From positions 496,001-560,000 of the forward strand of contig JAPFFF010000048.1 in the NCBI GenBank assembly GCA_039105265.1: DNA of 64,000 bases, in the 5' to 3' direction. The DNA is from Tritrichomonas musculus (Eukaryota > Parabasalia > Tritrichomonadida > Tritrichomonadidae). The stretch's first letter is position 1, and each line of letters begins with the position of its first letter. Under the pieces are notes generated by a model. That model saw nothing but the letters and a program-made list of their open reading frames with translations, made no database searches and was not told the DNA's origin. The translations under genes and the position numbers were made by a program. This document shows, in pieces, positions 28,480 through 41,800 of the stretch.

Positions 28480-31400
28480 TTACAAATCTGGAAATTCAAT
28501 TTTATTTTCGATGACTTGTAATGTTGTATCTTCAACAACACAATTGATTCCTTTTACGTGATTCAACTTCAAATAATAAGGAAATGGATGATTCAAATTA
28601 TCAGTATAATAAATGACTTCTATCGTATAATGACTTGAACCATCATAAGTAACAACAGTCCAAGTTCCATTCTCATTTCGTAATCCAATTCGTCCGTCAG
28701 GCAGATCCTCGAAATAAACAGCAAGGTTCAAAAATCCACTATTTGCAATTTCTTTTTGAAAATGAATGAAAGTATATGTATTAAATTCTTCTTGAGTGTA
28801 ATCATCATCAGTTATTAATCGATGTTCAGTCACTATCTTACAATTCGCTATAGCGGTCTTTAATGCTGCATTCTCTTGCTGTAGATTTGATATCTGACTG
28901 TTCATTGTTACGATTTTAGTAGCATTATCACCTACTAACTTAGCTAGATCTTGATGAGATTTAATATAATTATTTAATTTTGTCTTCAGTTCATCATTTT
29001 CACTTTTCAATACATAATTGGTCAAATCAACAGGTTCAGGAATCTCACTTTTCAATGCTATTTTATCTTGCTTCAATATTTTTTCCGCTAATATTAATTT
29101 GGTATCAAAATATTCTGTCCCGTTTTCGATATAAAAGCACTGACCATTTATATCACTTTTATAATAAGTTAAGTAATAAGTTGTTCCATCAATATCAAAA
29201 TCTATATTAACATCTCCATCTTCAGTGATAACACCATTATAATCAAACAAATAATCAAACTCTTTTACAAAGCCATCGTTATTTGAAATTGTTCCAACAA
29301 GACGAGTTCCACTATTCAATTTTATTTTGACTTCCCACGTTCCTGAACTATCTTGTACATTTTCAAATGGCACTTCAATAGATTCTTTGTATATCAAATC
29401 ATTTTTGCTTCGATATTTATTATCCGCTTCCTCTTTCGTATACAGGTTATCCATGTTTACCATATTATTTTTTAATTCATCTAATGCTTCATTTACTTCA
29501 TCAACAGTTGGGAATTCATTTAAAGTCGTAGCTAGAGCTGTATCATTCTTTTCTATCTGCTCATGTAATGTATCTATCTTCTTATGTAAAGCATCTATAT
29601 CACAAGTATAGGCTAAATCATTTGTAGTAAATTCCATTCTTCTTTTTGCTGTATTTTCTTTTATCTGTATTCCACCAACCCTATGTTTATTTGGGTTTGA
29701 TATAACAAATGTTTTGTCATTCATAGTGCAGCTAGGAAAATCAGTTGTTCCTTGGTAATTAATTGTTCCACCAGTAATATTAATAGTAACTATATTCTCT
29801 TCATAATCAACATCATTGTATTCACTAACTTTTTGCACCAAAAATCGTGCTTTGATTGTTCCATCTGTGATAACATCTTCTGCTTCCAAATGAACCTCGC
29901 CATTGACATATTTACCAACAACATCTATTATGTCATCTCTAACCAAATCTGTCTTTTGAACTACTTCATCCAATGTAGGGTAATAACCAAACTCCGCCTC
30001 TAGCTCATTAACCTTTTCGGCGAGTAATTTAAATGCAGGCTTGAGGGATTCCCTGAACATATTGCTAATATCCATGGCACCACTTAATGTTAAGGTTCCT
30101 GTATCAGGGTTATCATTCTCATCTGTATAAGGTAATTCATCTAATTGTTTATATTCTTCCTCACACCCGGTTATTATTGGAGTAATATCTTTTGTGATAG
30201 ACCTAGCGACGGTCCCAGACATGAAATTAATAGCATTTCTAACTATATCGCTCAATCCTTTTGTTGATTTACGTGAGAACAATCTTTTAAGGAATCCTCC
30301 CCCATTTCCAGTTGCAAAACTAATACCTTCTGGAGCTAATTGCATACCTATAGAACCTATTGAACCGACTGTACCTGCGACACCAAATGCTAAAGCAGTC
30401 CATGAAACAATTCTTAAATTATCAACATCTTCTTCTAGATGCTGAGTTACTGTTTCTGTTCTTGATACTCTTCCTTTTAGGCTTTCTATTGTTGTGTTCA
30501 ATTCTTGGACATCATAGCTAATCACATCTACATTGTTAGTTACCATATTTAAATCACTTTTCATGGTTGTAATATTATCAGCAGTAATGATTTTGGAACT
30601 AGTGATGTTGTAATCTGTATACAAGGTAGTTGCTGCATTAGGATTGGGATACACTTCATAAAATTGTTGTCTAATAATATATTCGAAGGGGTTAGTAGTA
30701 GGGTCCCAATTAACTTCATCTATCGGGTCAACATATTCATCAAACAAATAGATTTTAATATTTCGTGAGTCATTAGGGGTTGATGAAACATAACAATATT
30801 CTACCTGTTCACAAGAATCTAATAGGCCATGAATAAAATACCATTTCTTATCACTCTTGGGGTCAAATATTTTTCCAGTTGGTCTCATTGAGAATCTGTT
30901 TGCCTTTATTTCTCCATCTAAAGTTATATCAAGATATAATTCTTCTACAAGATTAATATCTAAATCACTTCCTGTACCATTTGTCTTATAGCATCTTATG
31001 GCTTCAATATCATATCCATAAATATTTATTCCCCATTACTGGTTTGATAGCCTAATCCATATTTGGAAAAGTCTTCTATCTCACCCGTCTTTAGTTTTAG
31101 TTTGTTCTCTACTTTACACTTTCCACCATGTATCATATAATGTAAGAGGTTATCTATAGAATAGTCATCTGGTTTTTTAATTAACATAATATTTCTTTCA
31201 CTTCTCTTGATTCTAATATATGTTCCATCTTCTCCATATTCATTCTCCTTATTCAAAGCATTTTTCATTTTTCCATTAATGTTTCCTTGAATATTATCTC
31301 CTACCCATTTTGTTCCATTCCATGTTAAGAACCATTTATTACCAAAACAGTATTCATTAAATTTAAACTCCAAGCCAGTAGGTATATTATAATTATCATC

Positions 31401-32093
31401 TATGTTCCATTGTAGTAGCCAATACTTTTTATCATCCATTTGGACTTCGCTAGTTAGAGTTGGTTTGTAAAGATACAATACATCACTCTTATGTAGTTTC
31501 AATGCATTATCAGCTTTGATGATGGAACACTTGACTGTCTTCAGTGTTTGCAGTGAATCAGTTATGTACTCATTCATGATACTCAGCTCACCATTCATCC
31601 ATAGAGTATATGGATTAAAATCAAGACCACTATCAAAGGCTATATTGATGTATCCCATATTTGTGCTATTATTTATAGAACATCCATTTGCACTCTTTGT
31701 TATCATAGGAGAGTATACTTGTCCATCTTTGGCATAAATAAAGAATTCCTTAACTAAATTTCCATTTGTGTCATATATGATATTCTTTCTCAAAACCACT
31801 TTAAAGATATTGGTTTTTGCTGTTATTTCCTTCACTTTATTCATGAAATCCTCTGGTATGTTAACAAACTTTAGGATATGGTATTGTGTAGATGACTCGT
31901 ATTGTATATTATTATTTTTGATATTAAATTCTGGTATACCCTCTACTTCATTAAATAAATGCCCTGTCTGTACATATCCATCCAAATCACTCAGCGTTAA
32001 TAATTCACTTGCTTTCCTAGTAGCATCTCCAACTTTAAATTGTATATCACCAATGAATCTTGTTGTAGTATCTTTCACTTGCTCTGAAGTCAT
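28480..32093 (-). pseudogene. Fibre-like gene 2 of element B, broken
   Basis: Counterpart of 21721-25437. It starts at 32093 with a T-rich leader like that of A (GGAATAATTTTTTTAGAGATTTAAATG). It retains the W-rich domain (WFLTWNGTKWVGDN), the PIDEVNWDP...QQFYEVYPNPNAATTLYTD domain and a hydrophobic glycine patch. The middle region of about 300 residues is nearly identical to element A. It also keeps a short run of LKSEIPEPVDLTNYVLKS fibre repeats, the ISNLQQENAALK coiled coil and a C-terminal tip unrelated to A's. The gene is broken, with a small number of breaks. It is followed directly by the terminal repeat, as in A. Confidence 0.65.
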
Positions 32094-32122
32094 TTAAATC
32101 TCTAAAAAAATTATTCCCTAAT

Positions 32123-35100
32123 CTACTCTATATTTGCACACTTCTTTTCCAATGCAGCAATTCTATTTGCTAATGATTCAATTATGGCATCCTTCTGTTG
32201 TAGCATCTCATTCACTTCACTCTTCTCGTAATATTCATCCATATTAACATTATTAAATGCTTCCATATTTTTTGCTAATATCATGATTGGAAATTTCATG
32301 GAATCTCTCATCCTATTACAAATATCAATTGTTGCAGATAAAGATAATACTGCCTTATCAGGATTAAACCAATTGTCTTTAAATTTTGTTGGGTCATCTA
32401 ATCTTTTATAATCCTTTTCGCACCATTTAATTAATGAACCTAATATTTGTTTATCTGTAACTTTAACTACTTGTTCAGCTGCTAATGTTTGAACATCAGG
32501 TGCATGAACAATTACTGAAACCCATGAAATGATGATGATATTTTGAATTTAATCGGCAAATTATTCGAGAGTTATTGGTTCTAAAAATGAAAATTTAATA
32601 TATTTGAAATGATAATATTAATACAAACTACCAAACACGAAATGATGATGATATTTTTTTGTTTTAAATAATTCAATGTATTTAAGAGGAGAAAATAAAA
32701 AATTCTCAATTCCAAATATTTTATTAAAATTTGAATGAATTTTCATTGGCGACCGTTACCACGAAATAAAATTCAATACACGGTAACCTTATACTAATTG
32801 ATACGATTTTCAAAAAATTAAGAAAATATATTCAATTTTTTTGATAATAATTGAAATTTTCTATTATTAGTATAATATTAAATTGAATAGATTGACGATA
32901 TTTTCTAATAAAATTTGAATAAAAAAAGAACGTTTATTATTGTTTTTTATAGAAATCAAATAAGATCTCTCTCAGATATATAGGATTTTAAAAGGTTGGA
33001 AGCACAAATAAGTCAATATAATGGTACAATATGATATAGTTGATGCATTGTTCAGTAATATTGAAGAATCTTAACATGTTTTGAAATCAAAAATGTTCTT
33101 AAAACTAATTTTTCCACAAAACAGAAGAAAAATAAAACACTCTTTGCACCATTTGGATGACTTAATACCTAATTGATGGCAAAAATCTTTTTCATAGTCA
33201 ACATATTTTTGCAATATGCAAAATGTAGAAATATTTTGCAGCAATTTCTTAATAAAAATTAATCTTATCTGAAAATCATCTTGAATTATTATTATTATCT
33301 TTTTTTTAAAATCTAATATTTCCATTTACAAAAAAAAAAAAAAAAAAAAAAAAAAAAACATTAAAATCATTAAAAAAATTTGGTAATTCTAAGTTATATA
33401 TATATATGAATAAATTTTTCCTGATTTAAAACCATTAATCAAAATTTTTAACAAGATATATTTATGATATATATTTACTAATATAAATGAACTTTTTGAA
33501 AACAATTGAGAGCTCTCTCAAGAAGTATAAGGTTTTTTCTGAAGATTTAAAGGTTTATAGAATTACTCTATAGATTTGAATTGATTTAAATCAACGTGTT
33601 TTTGATCCATTCAATTTTTTTATCTAAATATCTAATAATATTTTGTAATTGTGTCTTATATTTATATAAACAAATAAATATTTAAAATACTTAGATAAAG
33701 TTGCCATAATTGATAATATATTTTCTATTAATATTGACTTTATTATTTATTTTACATTTAGATACAACTTCGTGACAGCTAAATTATTTTATAAGTTGCT
33801 TTATTATCATTATTATTCGTTTAACTGTATTATTATTTTGATTTAGATTCATTTATTTTTTAATAAAACAATTTCGTGACAGCAAAATCATTTGATTATT
33901 TCACATTATATGCGTATTATCATAACTTGACAGCATCGTCTAGATTATATATTTTTATTATTGTAGAAATTTTTGAAATAATGCATTACCCTTGCTTTTA
34001 TAGTTGTTTCAAATAATGTTATCAGCTGTAATTATTTTTTTGAAGATGTGATGTTAAAATCAGTATATAATGTTGAAGCTGCATCTGGCCTTGGCTTGAT
34101 TTCATAAAATTGGTTTCTAATGATATATTGAAATGGATTTGTTTCAGGGTTCCAACTTATTTCTTCTATGGGGTCAACTAAATCTTTTCTTAAATATAAT
34201 TCTATATCTCTTGATTTAATATTAGAGCCTTCCCATTTATAAGCAAGCTGTTCTATACAATCCACTACTGGCTTTAAGTCAATGTAGGCCCTATCATTTT
34301 TAGTCGTCCTTCTAACTCCAGTGCTTTCAAAAGTAAATGTGTTTGATATACTTGAACCCCTCAATGTATTTTAATGCTATTTTTTTAAGATTTAAGTAAT
34401 TAAATTTCCCACTTGATAAATTACCAAATGTGAAATAAGTATTTAACATATCATATCCTTCACAACTTGCTCCATTTAACTTTTTGTCAAATAGCCATTC
34501 AACATCATATAAAGCGCCGTCATCCGATTCTTCTTTATGTGTATACCAAATTGTTGTATCAATAGTGCTATTTTCAATTAAGCCATATAATAAACCATTA
34601 CTACTTTCAGGGATTACAGAGTGATGTGTTTTTGTGTCTTTAATCAAAATAAAGCAACCAATAGCACCATCAGAGTTTTGTTTTGAATTAACCTTTCGTA
34701 ATTTAGATGATACCTTACCTCTAAGCAATCCTTGACAATTATTATCTGTCCATTCTGATCCATTCCATATTAATGTCCACTCATTACCAAAACAGAATTC
34801 TTTGAAACCAAATTCTAAACCATTAGGGATAACATAATCAGTTGGTATTTTATAGATGATTTTGTAGAATTCCTTTTCTACTTTATTTGTATCTAGTGCC
34901 TCTATTTCTAAGGTTTCTTTAGTAATAATATCAGGTAGATAAAGGTATAGGTTATCATTTTTGTGTAATCTTAATGCATTCTCTGCTTCAATAATATCAC
35001 ATCTTATTGTTGGTTCAACAGCTACCAATGAATCTTGTGATAATAGATATTGGATACTTATTTCTCCTTTGTGATAGAGTGTATAAGGATTAACCGTTGA

Positions 35101-37692
35101 TATCTTATCAAATGCAATATAAAAACTATTCTTCATTGGTGATTCATCATTTCCAATACTCATTACAGAATAAAAATCTGTATCTACGTTTCTTGAAATT
35201 ACAGGATTATATGGCTGCCCATCTTTTACATATATGAAGAACTCTTTCATTAAATTACCATCAACATCATACAAGATATTTGTTCTCAATATTATTCTAA
35301 ACATTTTTGTTGTATCAGTTATTCTTGTGATTGCACTCTTTAATTCATCAGGTATTTTAATTAGTAGGACACTATAGTCTTTATCATTTAATATCATTGA
35401 ATCCATAACTAAATCTTTGCTCTTAACATTATAAACAGGATATCCAGGTTCATGAGAGAAATCAGTAGTCACAATCCCTCCACTTGGTATAGAATCACAA
35501 AGAATTTTACCATTGACTTCTAGATCTCCTTTAATAATATATTTACCAAGTACTGGTTTAGTTTCATCTAATGTTGGAATATCATCACAGATATCAACAC
35601 CATAACATTCCAATACTTTTTCAAATGAAAGTGCATTATTGACAAAATCTGGTAAAGCAATTGATGTTCCAGTAGATTTATCGTTTGAAAACAGTGCTAA
35701 TGGTGAAGCTGGATTATTTTCATTCTCTAGAATTGGCTTCCATATCCATTGTTTTCTTTCTTCATTCCACTCTATTTTTCCAAAGAGATGTAATAATGAA
35801 TTTCTTATTTCAACGATATCTATCATTTCACGGCTATGTATTGTACGCCATCCATCAACTCCATCAAAATGTTGCGTCATTATCACCCATTCTTCATGTT
35901 CAACATCCCATATGAAATTGTCTGGTGGGTTTAAAATGGAATCTGTTCTCCAATTATCTAGAAAATCTTGGCCATGTTCTTGCCATTGTGTATCCATGAT
36001 ATTCCATGCAAACAATGGACCAAAGGCTTCTTGATTATTTCTAATCCTATTTGGTATATAAATCGATTCATTCTCTGTATAGTGATCATAATATGAATAC
36101 CATTGCCACTCTTGATATCTGTCGCTCCATCGTAAATAACCATTTTCATCATTCTCATATATCTTCAGAAGATTATACGCAATGTATTCACTATCCATTT
36201 CATATCTCCATGTTGGTGAAATATTATCATGAACATTATCAATCATCACCCATTCTCCATGCACTAAATCCCAAATATAATTTATTGGAACACTAGCTTG
36301 TCTGTTTTCTCTCCATCCTTCAGGTCTATCAAACTCATCTATTATTTCTTCCCATTCTTTCCATAACACATTCCATACGTAATTATCATCATGATGTTTT
36401 CCACGGTCCGAACTTCTATCTTGTACATCAACTTTTTGTTTCTCTTTATCTTGTTCAAGGACCTGTTTTGCTATTTCTGGTATTGCATCTCGATATAAAA
36501 TCGTTTGAGTAAATACATCTTGAGTAGACTCAACTGCTCTGTCTACGAAGAGACGATTTTGATTGTTTTGTAAATCTCGGATATGATTTTCTAAGTGATC
36601 TCTCATCTGTAGTATTCGATTTATATCTTCTCCTCCGCCACCTTGATTGCATTTACAGGATTTAATTTTGAGGACATAATCATGTAAATCATTATGAGCT
36701 TGTGTTAAATTGTTTAAGCTTGAGTACACATTATTTAAGTATTCTCCAAGTGTGATAGTTTCAGATGTACCGTCATCTTCAACAATAGTTATTCGTAAAC
36801 TATCAGCATCTTTTCTGGTTTTAATATAGTTGACTCCTTTCTTTATCATTACTTCAACCAAGTATTGTGCTAGGAAAGCACCCATAAATAGTTTAATATT
36901 TGCATAATTATCTTTTTGGTTTTGCATGTATATATCAATAAACTCACCCGGGTTGCTTACCTCTATCAATTGATCCGCCTTAACTTCAACATTACTATTT
37001 TTATATCTGTATCCTATTGTCTTGAGCGTATTGTCCTGAAGATTATAATGATATTGTTTTGTCCCATTTATAAACTTTATCCAGTTTGTTTTGTTAAATG
37101 TATCATATAATATTCTTGTGGTATTTTGATTATTCTTTTCATTCTTAATGATATTCTTCAATATACTAGCTAGATTATGAAACGGAAGGTGTTGGAATTC
37201 ATCTGTTGGAGTTTGGACATACTTTATAACATCACATTGCCCTTTATCTTCATCTAATACTACTTGCTCATAACCATCTGCTGCACACATCAATTCATTA
37301 TACATTTCATGAATGGCCTCACAAGTTTTTGATTCCCCTTCGATAATGTCATTAAATGTATTAACACAAAATTCTTCTTTGATCAGCTCTCTGTTGGATT
37401 CCTCTAATATACTTTTCTTTATTGGGGCTCGATATTCAAGTATTTGTGTAGATTTTTCAGTTATTGGAATGTCACCGAATCCTTCAAGACTGCCTCCATT
37501 TTCTATGTAACCGTTAACTACTCTGGCGTCTACTTCACTCTTATTATACAGACAATTGAACTTTGGATATACATTAGGTTTATCTTCTTGAATGATATTT
37601 ATTTTTTCATCTTCTCCTACACCTATTTCGAAACCATTTGCTTTAAGTTTTGTTGCCACCTTGCTCTTTGCTGAATATAGTGTCAAAGACAT
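32123..37692 (-). pseudogene. Fibre-like gene 1 of element B, broken
   Basis: Counterpart of 16468-21693. The start (MSLTLYSAKSKVATKLK) and end (ANRIAALEKKCANIE) match A, and the W-rich and QFYEIKPRPDAAS domains are recognisable. The central region is entirely different from A's. It has tryptophan-rich repeats of the type YIWDLVHGEWVMI...GWR (about 35700-36410) instead of A's membrane-span and Asn/Thr-rich segments. The gene is broken, with several breaks, and its extent includes an AT-rich non-coding segment listed separately. Attachment-protein diversification is inferred from conserved ends with an exchanged middle. Confidence 0.6.
32520..34030. other. Anonymous AT-rich segment inside the fibre-1 region of B
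   Basis: About 1.5 kb of very AT-rich DNA without a convincing gene. GAAATGATGATGATATTTT occurs twice, near 32525 and 32638. A run of 29 adenines lies at 33330-33358. CGTGACAGC-like words recur near 33771, 33874 and 33926 (the last as TTGACAGC). It has no element A counterpart and looks like acquired DNA, but I cannot name its family. The terminal A-run raises the possibility of a retroposed sequence. Confidence 0.4.
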
Positions 37693-37711
37693 TTTTCTTT
37701 GAAAATAAATT
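37693..37711. promoter_or_regulatory. 19-bp divergent start region, element B
   Basis: TTTTCTTTGAAAATAAATT separates the fibre-1 start (minus) from the minor-protein start (plus). Length and composition match the 18-bp gap at 16450-16467, although the sequence is not identical. Confidence 0.6.
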
Positions 37712-38446
37712 ATGTTGTATTCGGTTCAGAGCCAACCAGGTAATTACAATACTGTAAGACTTAATATTGATATACCATGGAAATGCCCATACGTGAAGTA
37801 TTATGTTTCATCTATTAACACCAAGGCAAACATATTAATGACAACGGATGATGATTATTTAATATTTGAGTCATCACTCGGAGAAGTAAAAATAGAATTT
37901 GATGAAATGTATGCTTACTCCTTTAGCTACTTAGTCAAATGCCTAAATGCAAATCAGACTGTAATCGAGTTCAAGAATATCAATAATAGAACCATTTCAC
38001 TAAAACCAGTCCAAAATGTAACTTTCAAGGAAGGTAGTCATTGAGCGAAATTGATTACTGGTTTGTTCAATACTAAACCAGGGCATATATTTCCAAATGG
38101 AGTTGAGTGCGAGGTACCTGATCTACCTATACTTGATTTTGCCAATAAGTTGTATTTAGTTTCATTACAGGGGGTAGCAACTCATTCATCAATTGGAGAC
38201 CAAGAATATACCCCAAGTATCCTTGCAAACATTGACACAATGATAATGGATCAAAAAGCAATGATAGTTAACTATGACATGACTAAGCCAATAAAAATAA
38301 AAGTTAATACGGATTCATTAAAATATTTGGAAATGAGATTAGTTGATTTCATGTTTCAACCAGTAATATTAAAATCTCCTCTCTTCATTACCTTAAAAAT
38401 AAAACCAAGCCAAGAGGCTGATATATATGACATCCTTACTAAATGA
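37712..38446 (+). pseudogene. Minor virion protein gene of element B, broken
   Basis: Counterpart of 15718-16449. The first about 45 codons and the last about 110 codons are nearly identical to element A, including the GVATHSSIGDQEYTPSILAN stretch, whereas the middle is divergent. The gene carries about one break. Its 3' end overlaps the converging GIY-YIG-like gene by 8 bases, as in A. Confidence 0.65.
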
Positions 38447-38744
38447 TAGCTCTGGGACAATGATATTGGATATAAGTTCTAATAATATATATCATTTCAT
38501 TCACATTCCCAACAAAGTACTCATTACCTATAAATGCTGTTCCATCTCTTGTCGTTGCTCTCTTATAATTTTCTTCAAATATTGTTATTAATTCTTTTTC
38601 CACTTTTACTGAATCACTTACTGCTTCAATTATATATACTTCGCTGTCTTTTGGATATTGTCCCATTCTTGTTGCAATCTTATTTGTTCTACCAATTTTG
38701 TATACAGGTTGATTAGAATAAGAAAATTCCCTTTCACGAATCAA
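38439..38744 (-). CDS. GIY-YIG-like endonuclease, element B
   Basis: The 101-residue frame is nearly identical to the 107-residue protein at 15402-15725 and keeps YKIGRTNKIATRM, the glutamate helix and GNEYFVGN. The homologous reading continues a few codons further upstream in A than the first ATG available here. It lies between polB and the minor-protein gene in the same relative place and direction as in A. Predicted to be a small DNA-cleaving protein or mobile passenger. Confidence 0.6.
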   Translation of the reverse strand: MIREREFSYSNQPVYKIGRTNKIATRMGQYPKDSEVYIIEAVSDSVKVEKELITIFEENYKRATTRDGTAFIGNEYFVGNVNEMIYIIRTYIQYHCPRAII

Positions 38745-38817
38745 ATATATGTATTCTACGATTTTAGGGTTAATAAATATTTAGCGTGATATTTTTTTAT
38801 TTCTTATTTACACTTAA

Positions 38818-41800
38818 ATGGCATACCTCTTTGATATATCAGTTGACCTCTATTCGACTGCAAGAACGGAAGCAAGAAAAGAGTATAAGCAAAGGGTGAA
38901 AGACGTAAGAGACAAACGAAAGTTCAAGAAATATTTGAAAGAATTTATGACCAAGGCTAAGAAAGAAATATCATTTGACATAGATATAGGAGATGATGAG
39001 GATAAGAAACTCGCTTTCACTGAAACATTAAGACAATTACACAAAGAGAACAAGAAGAATATTGTAGTAAAAAGCGAATCATTAGGTGGTGAGGAATACA
39101 AATGGTTTACACTTTCCAAGGCACGAAGATTAGATTCAACAATAGGACATATATCAGGGACAATAGACTTGAATGATGACTGTTCAGACAATAATCCTTG
39201 GGTTGGCAATGTATTCATCCCTGCAAAATACCAGTTGCTCTTCATTAAAAATGGAAAGAGAGGCAAGCAAACATCATTCACTATTAATAAAGAAGATAAT
39301 AAAGGTAAGTTGTATGAAGAAGAAGTTGAAGTCGACGAAGATTATCGCGATAATCCAGAAGGTGGATTCTTCCCTTATATTAATCTTTCTGATTTAGACT
39401 TATCACAGTACCAAATATTCAAGACAGTTGATAAGAAGAACTATAAAGACAATTGTTTGGTATATGCTTGCATTCAGTCTGGAGTATTCACTGATGAGGA
39501 AATTAATTATTTACGCTTTATGGTCAAGACTAGGTTAATCCCCAATAACTTGATATACGATATAGCCAAGCAGTTTAAATGCCATTTTGTTGTAAGAAGG
39601 ATTGATGAGAAATATGATGAAAGAAGCCAACAACAAATAAAAATAGATACAAGAAAGAGACCATGGGCCAAAGAGTTTGACCGAATTGTTGACTTATTAC
39701 TGTACAAGAACCATTACATGATATATAAACCCCTAAATGGTGTTAAACCTATGGCAATATTTCGCAAGCTATTTAAAGAAGGAAAGTTCAGAGAAATCAA
39801 GTCCTGTGAAATGAATATCTTAGCAACGAATGAATACAACTCTCACTTAGCGGATTATACAGACCTTGAATATGATCCTGAATTGTGCTGTAAACTAATA
39901 GATTCATCAGAGACGAAAAAGGAGAGAGAGTGGAGTAGGATTTATTATTCTGATTTTGAAACTAATACCACTGTATCACCCTATATGCCTTATCTAAATA
40001 TTACTGTGTACAGGACCAAAGAGTTAATTCATAAAATGATATTTGATGGGGAGAATATTGCCGACAGATTACTAAAGTCATTGGAGAACAATTCTCTCAT
40101 TTACTTCCATAACCTTAAATATGATGCTTGTTTCTTTATAAATACTCCTGGATGGGATGTACAAATAACAGAGAGAAGTGGAACGATTCTGCAAATAGTC
40201 ATGACAAAGTATAAACCTAACAAGAGATTATCTTTCCGCAATAGCTACTCTATCATCCCTGCTGCATTAGCTTCATTTGGTAAGATGTTTCAGTTACCAG
40301 TTCATAAAGAGGTAATGGCATATAAAATATATACTGAAAGGAACATAAATAGGAAAACTGTCTCTGCGCTTGAATTTCAACTACAGTATTACTTAGAGAA
40401 CCAAGACAAGAAACCATTGACACAGATAAAACAAGACTGGAAGCAATTAATAGATAATGCAAAAGCTTGTGGTGCATATGTTGGAGGAGCTATTGATATT
40501 ATGAAGTATGCTATCTATTATTGCAAACTGGATTGTATAGTATTGATGAAGGGAGTAGAGAAATTTAATAGAGATCTGGTAGAAGTATTTAAGCAGACGA
40601 AGACAAAGATGCTTGATGTCCATAACTTTATATCCATTAGCTCTATTGGCTACTATTATGCATATAAATTTGGTTGCTTTGATGGGTGTTATCAACTTAG
40701 TGGTAAACCACAAAACTTCATTCAGAGATGCGTTAGTGGAGGTAGAACAATGACAGCTAATAATGAAAAGCAATATATAGAGGAAAGGATACAAGATTTT
40801 GATGCAGTCAGTTTATATCCTAGTGCAATGAGTATTATGTCTGGTGTACCTAAAGGAGTGCCAGAAGTAATTCGCCTGGAGGCCTCAGGTACTAATCGTG
40901 CGGGCCCATCGGATATGTTTACAAAGGAATTATTAGATTTTGATCAGTTCTTCATTGAAATCAATATCAAGAAGATCAAGTGCAAGGCTGACAAACCATA
41001 TAAATTTGGACAAATATTTAGTAGGAATGATCAAGGGTCAAAAATATTTAACAACAACCCTATCAACAATTATTACATAGACAAGAGAGCTTTTATGGAC
41101 TTGATGGAGTTTTATGATTTCGATTATGAGTTTATTAGAGGATATTACTTTGACAAAGGATTCAACAACAAGATTAATGTATTTATAGAGAAATTGTTCA
41201 ATCTAAGAAGGAGATACCAAGATGCTAACAATCCATTGCAACAAACCATCAAACTACTTCTTAATTCCATTTACGGAAAATCTATCCTAAAGGCAACAAC
41301 AACTGAAACTAAATGCATACCAAAAGATAAAGCCATTAAATATATATGGAAGAACTATAATTACATAACAGAGGTGATAGAGAACAAGTCAAATGATAAT
41401 GTATATGTTAAGAAGGTTAAACCAATAAACAGTCATTTTAATTTACCTCATTTTGGTGCTAGTGTCTTGTCATGGAGCAAACATTTAATGAATAGGGTAA
41501 TGAGTACTGCTGAGCAAAATGGAATAGACATCTACTATACTGACTGTGACAGTCTTCATTTAAAAGAAATTGATGTACCGAGAATTGCACAAATCTTTAA
41601 AAACAAATACCATAAAGAATTAATAGGTAAGAAAATGACACAATTCCACTGTGATTTCGATTCATTTGAAGGTGCTATTGGGTCAGTTTATTCTAGAAAA
41701 TTAATAGCATTAGGAAAAAAATCTTATCTTGATATCTTCGTTGATGAAAAAGGTAACGAAGGCTATCATATAAGAATGAAAGGAATTCCTAAGCAATGTA

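Noticed and set aside
33071-33325. 84-residue minus-strand frame in the AT-rich segment of B
   Set aside because: Isoleucine- and lysine-rich composition expected of random AT-rich DNA; no leader and no homologue in A.
33330-33358. Poly(A) tail of a retroposed gene
   Set aside because: No coding or LINE/SINE-like sequence precedes the A-run, so I record it only as an A-run.
38534-38716. Plus-strand frame of 60 leucine-rich residues
   Set aside because: Antisense shadow of the GIY-YIG-like gene; the same shadow appears opposite 15448-15630.
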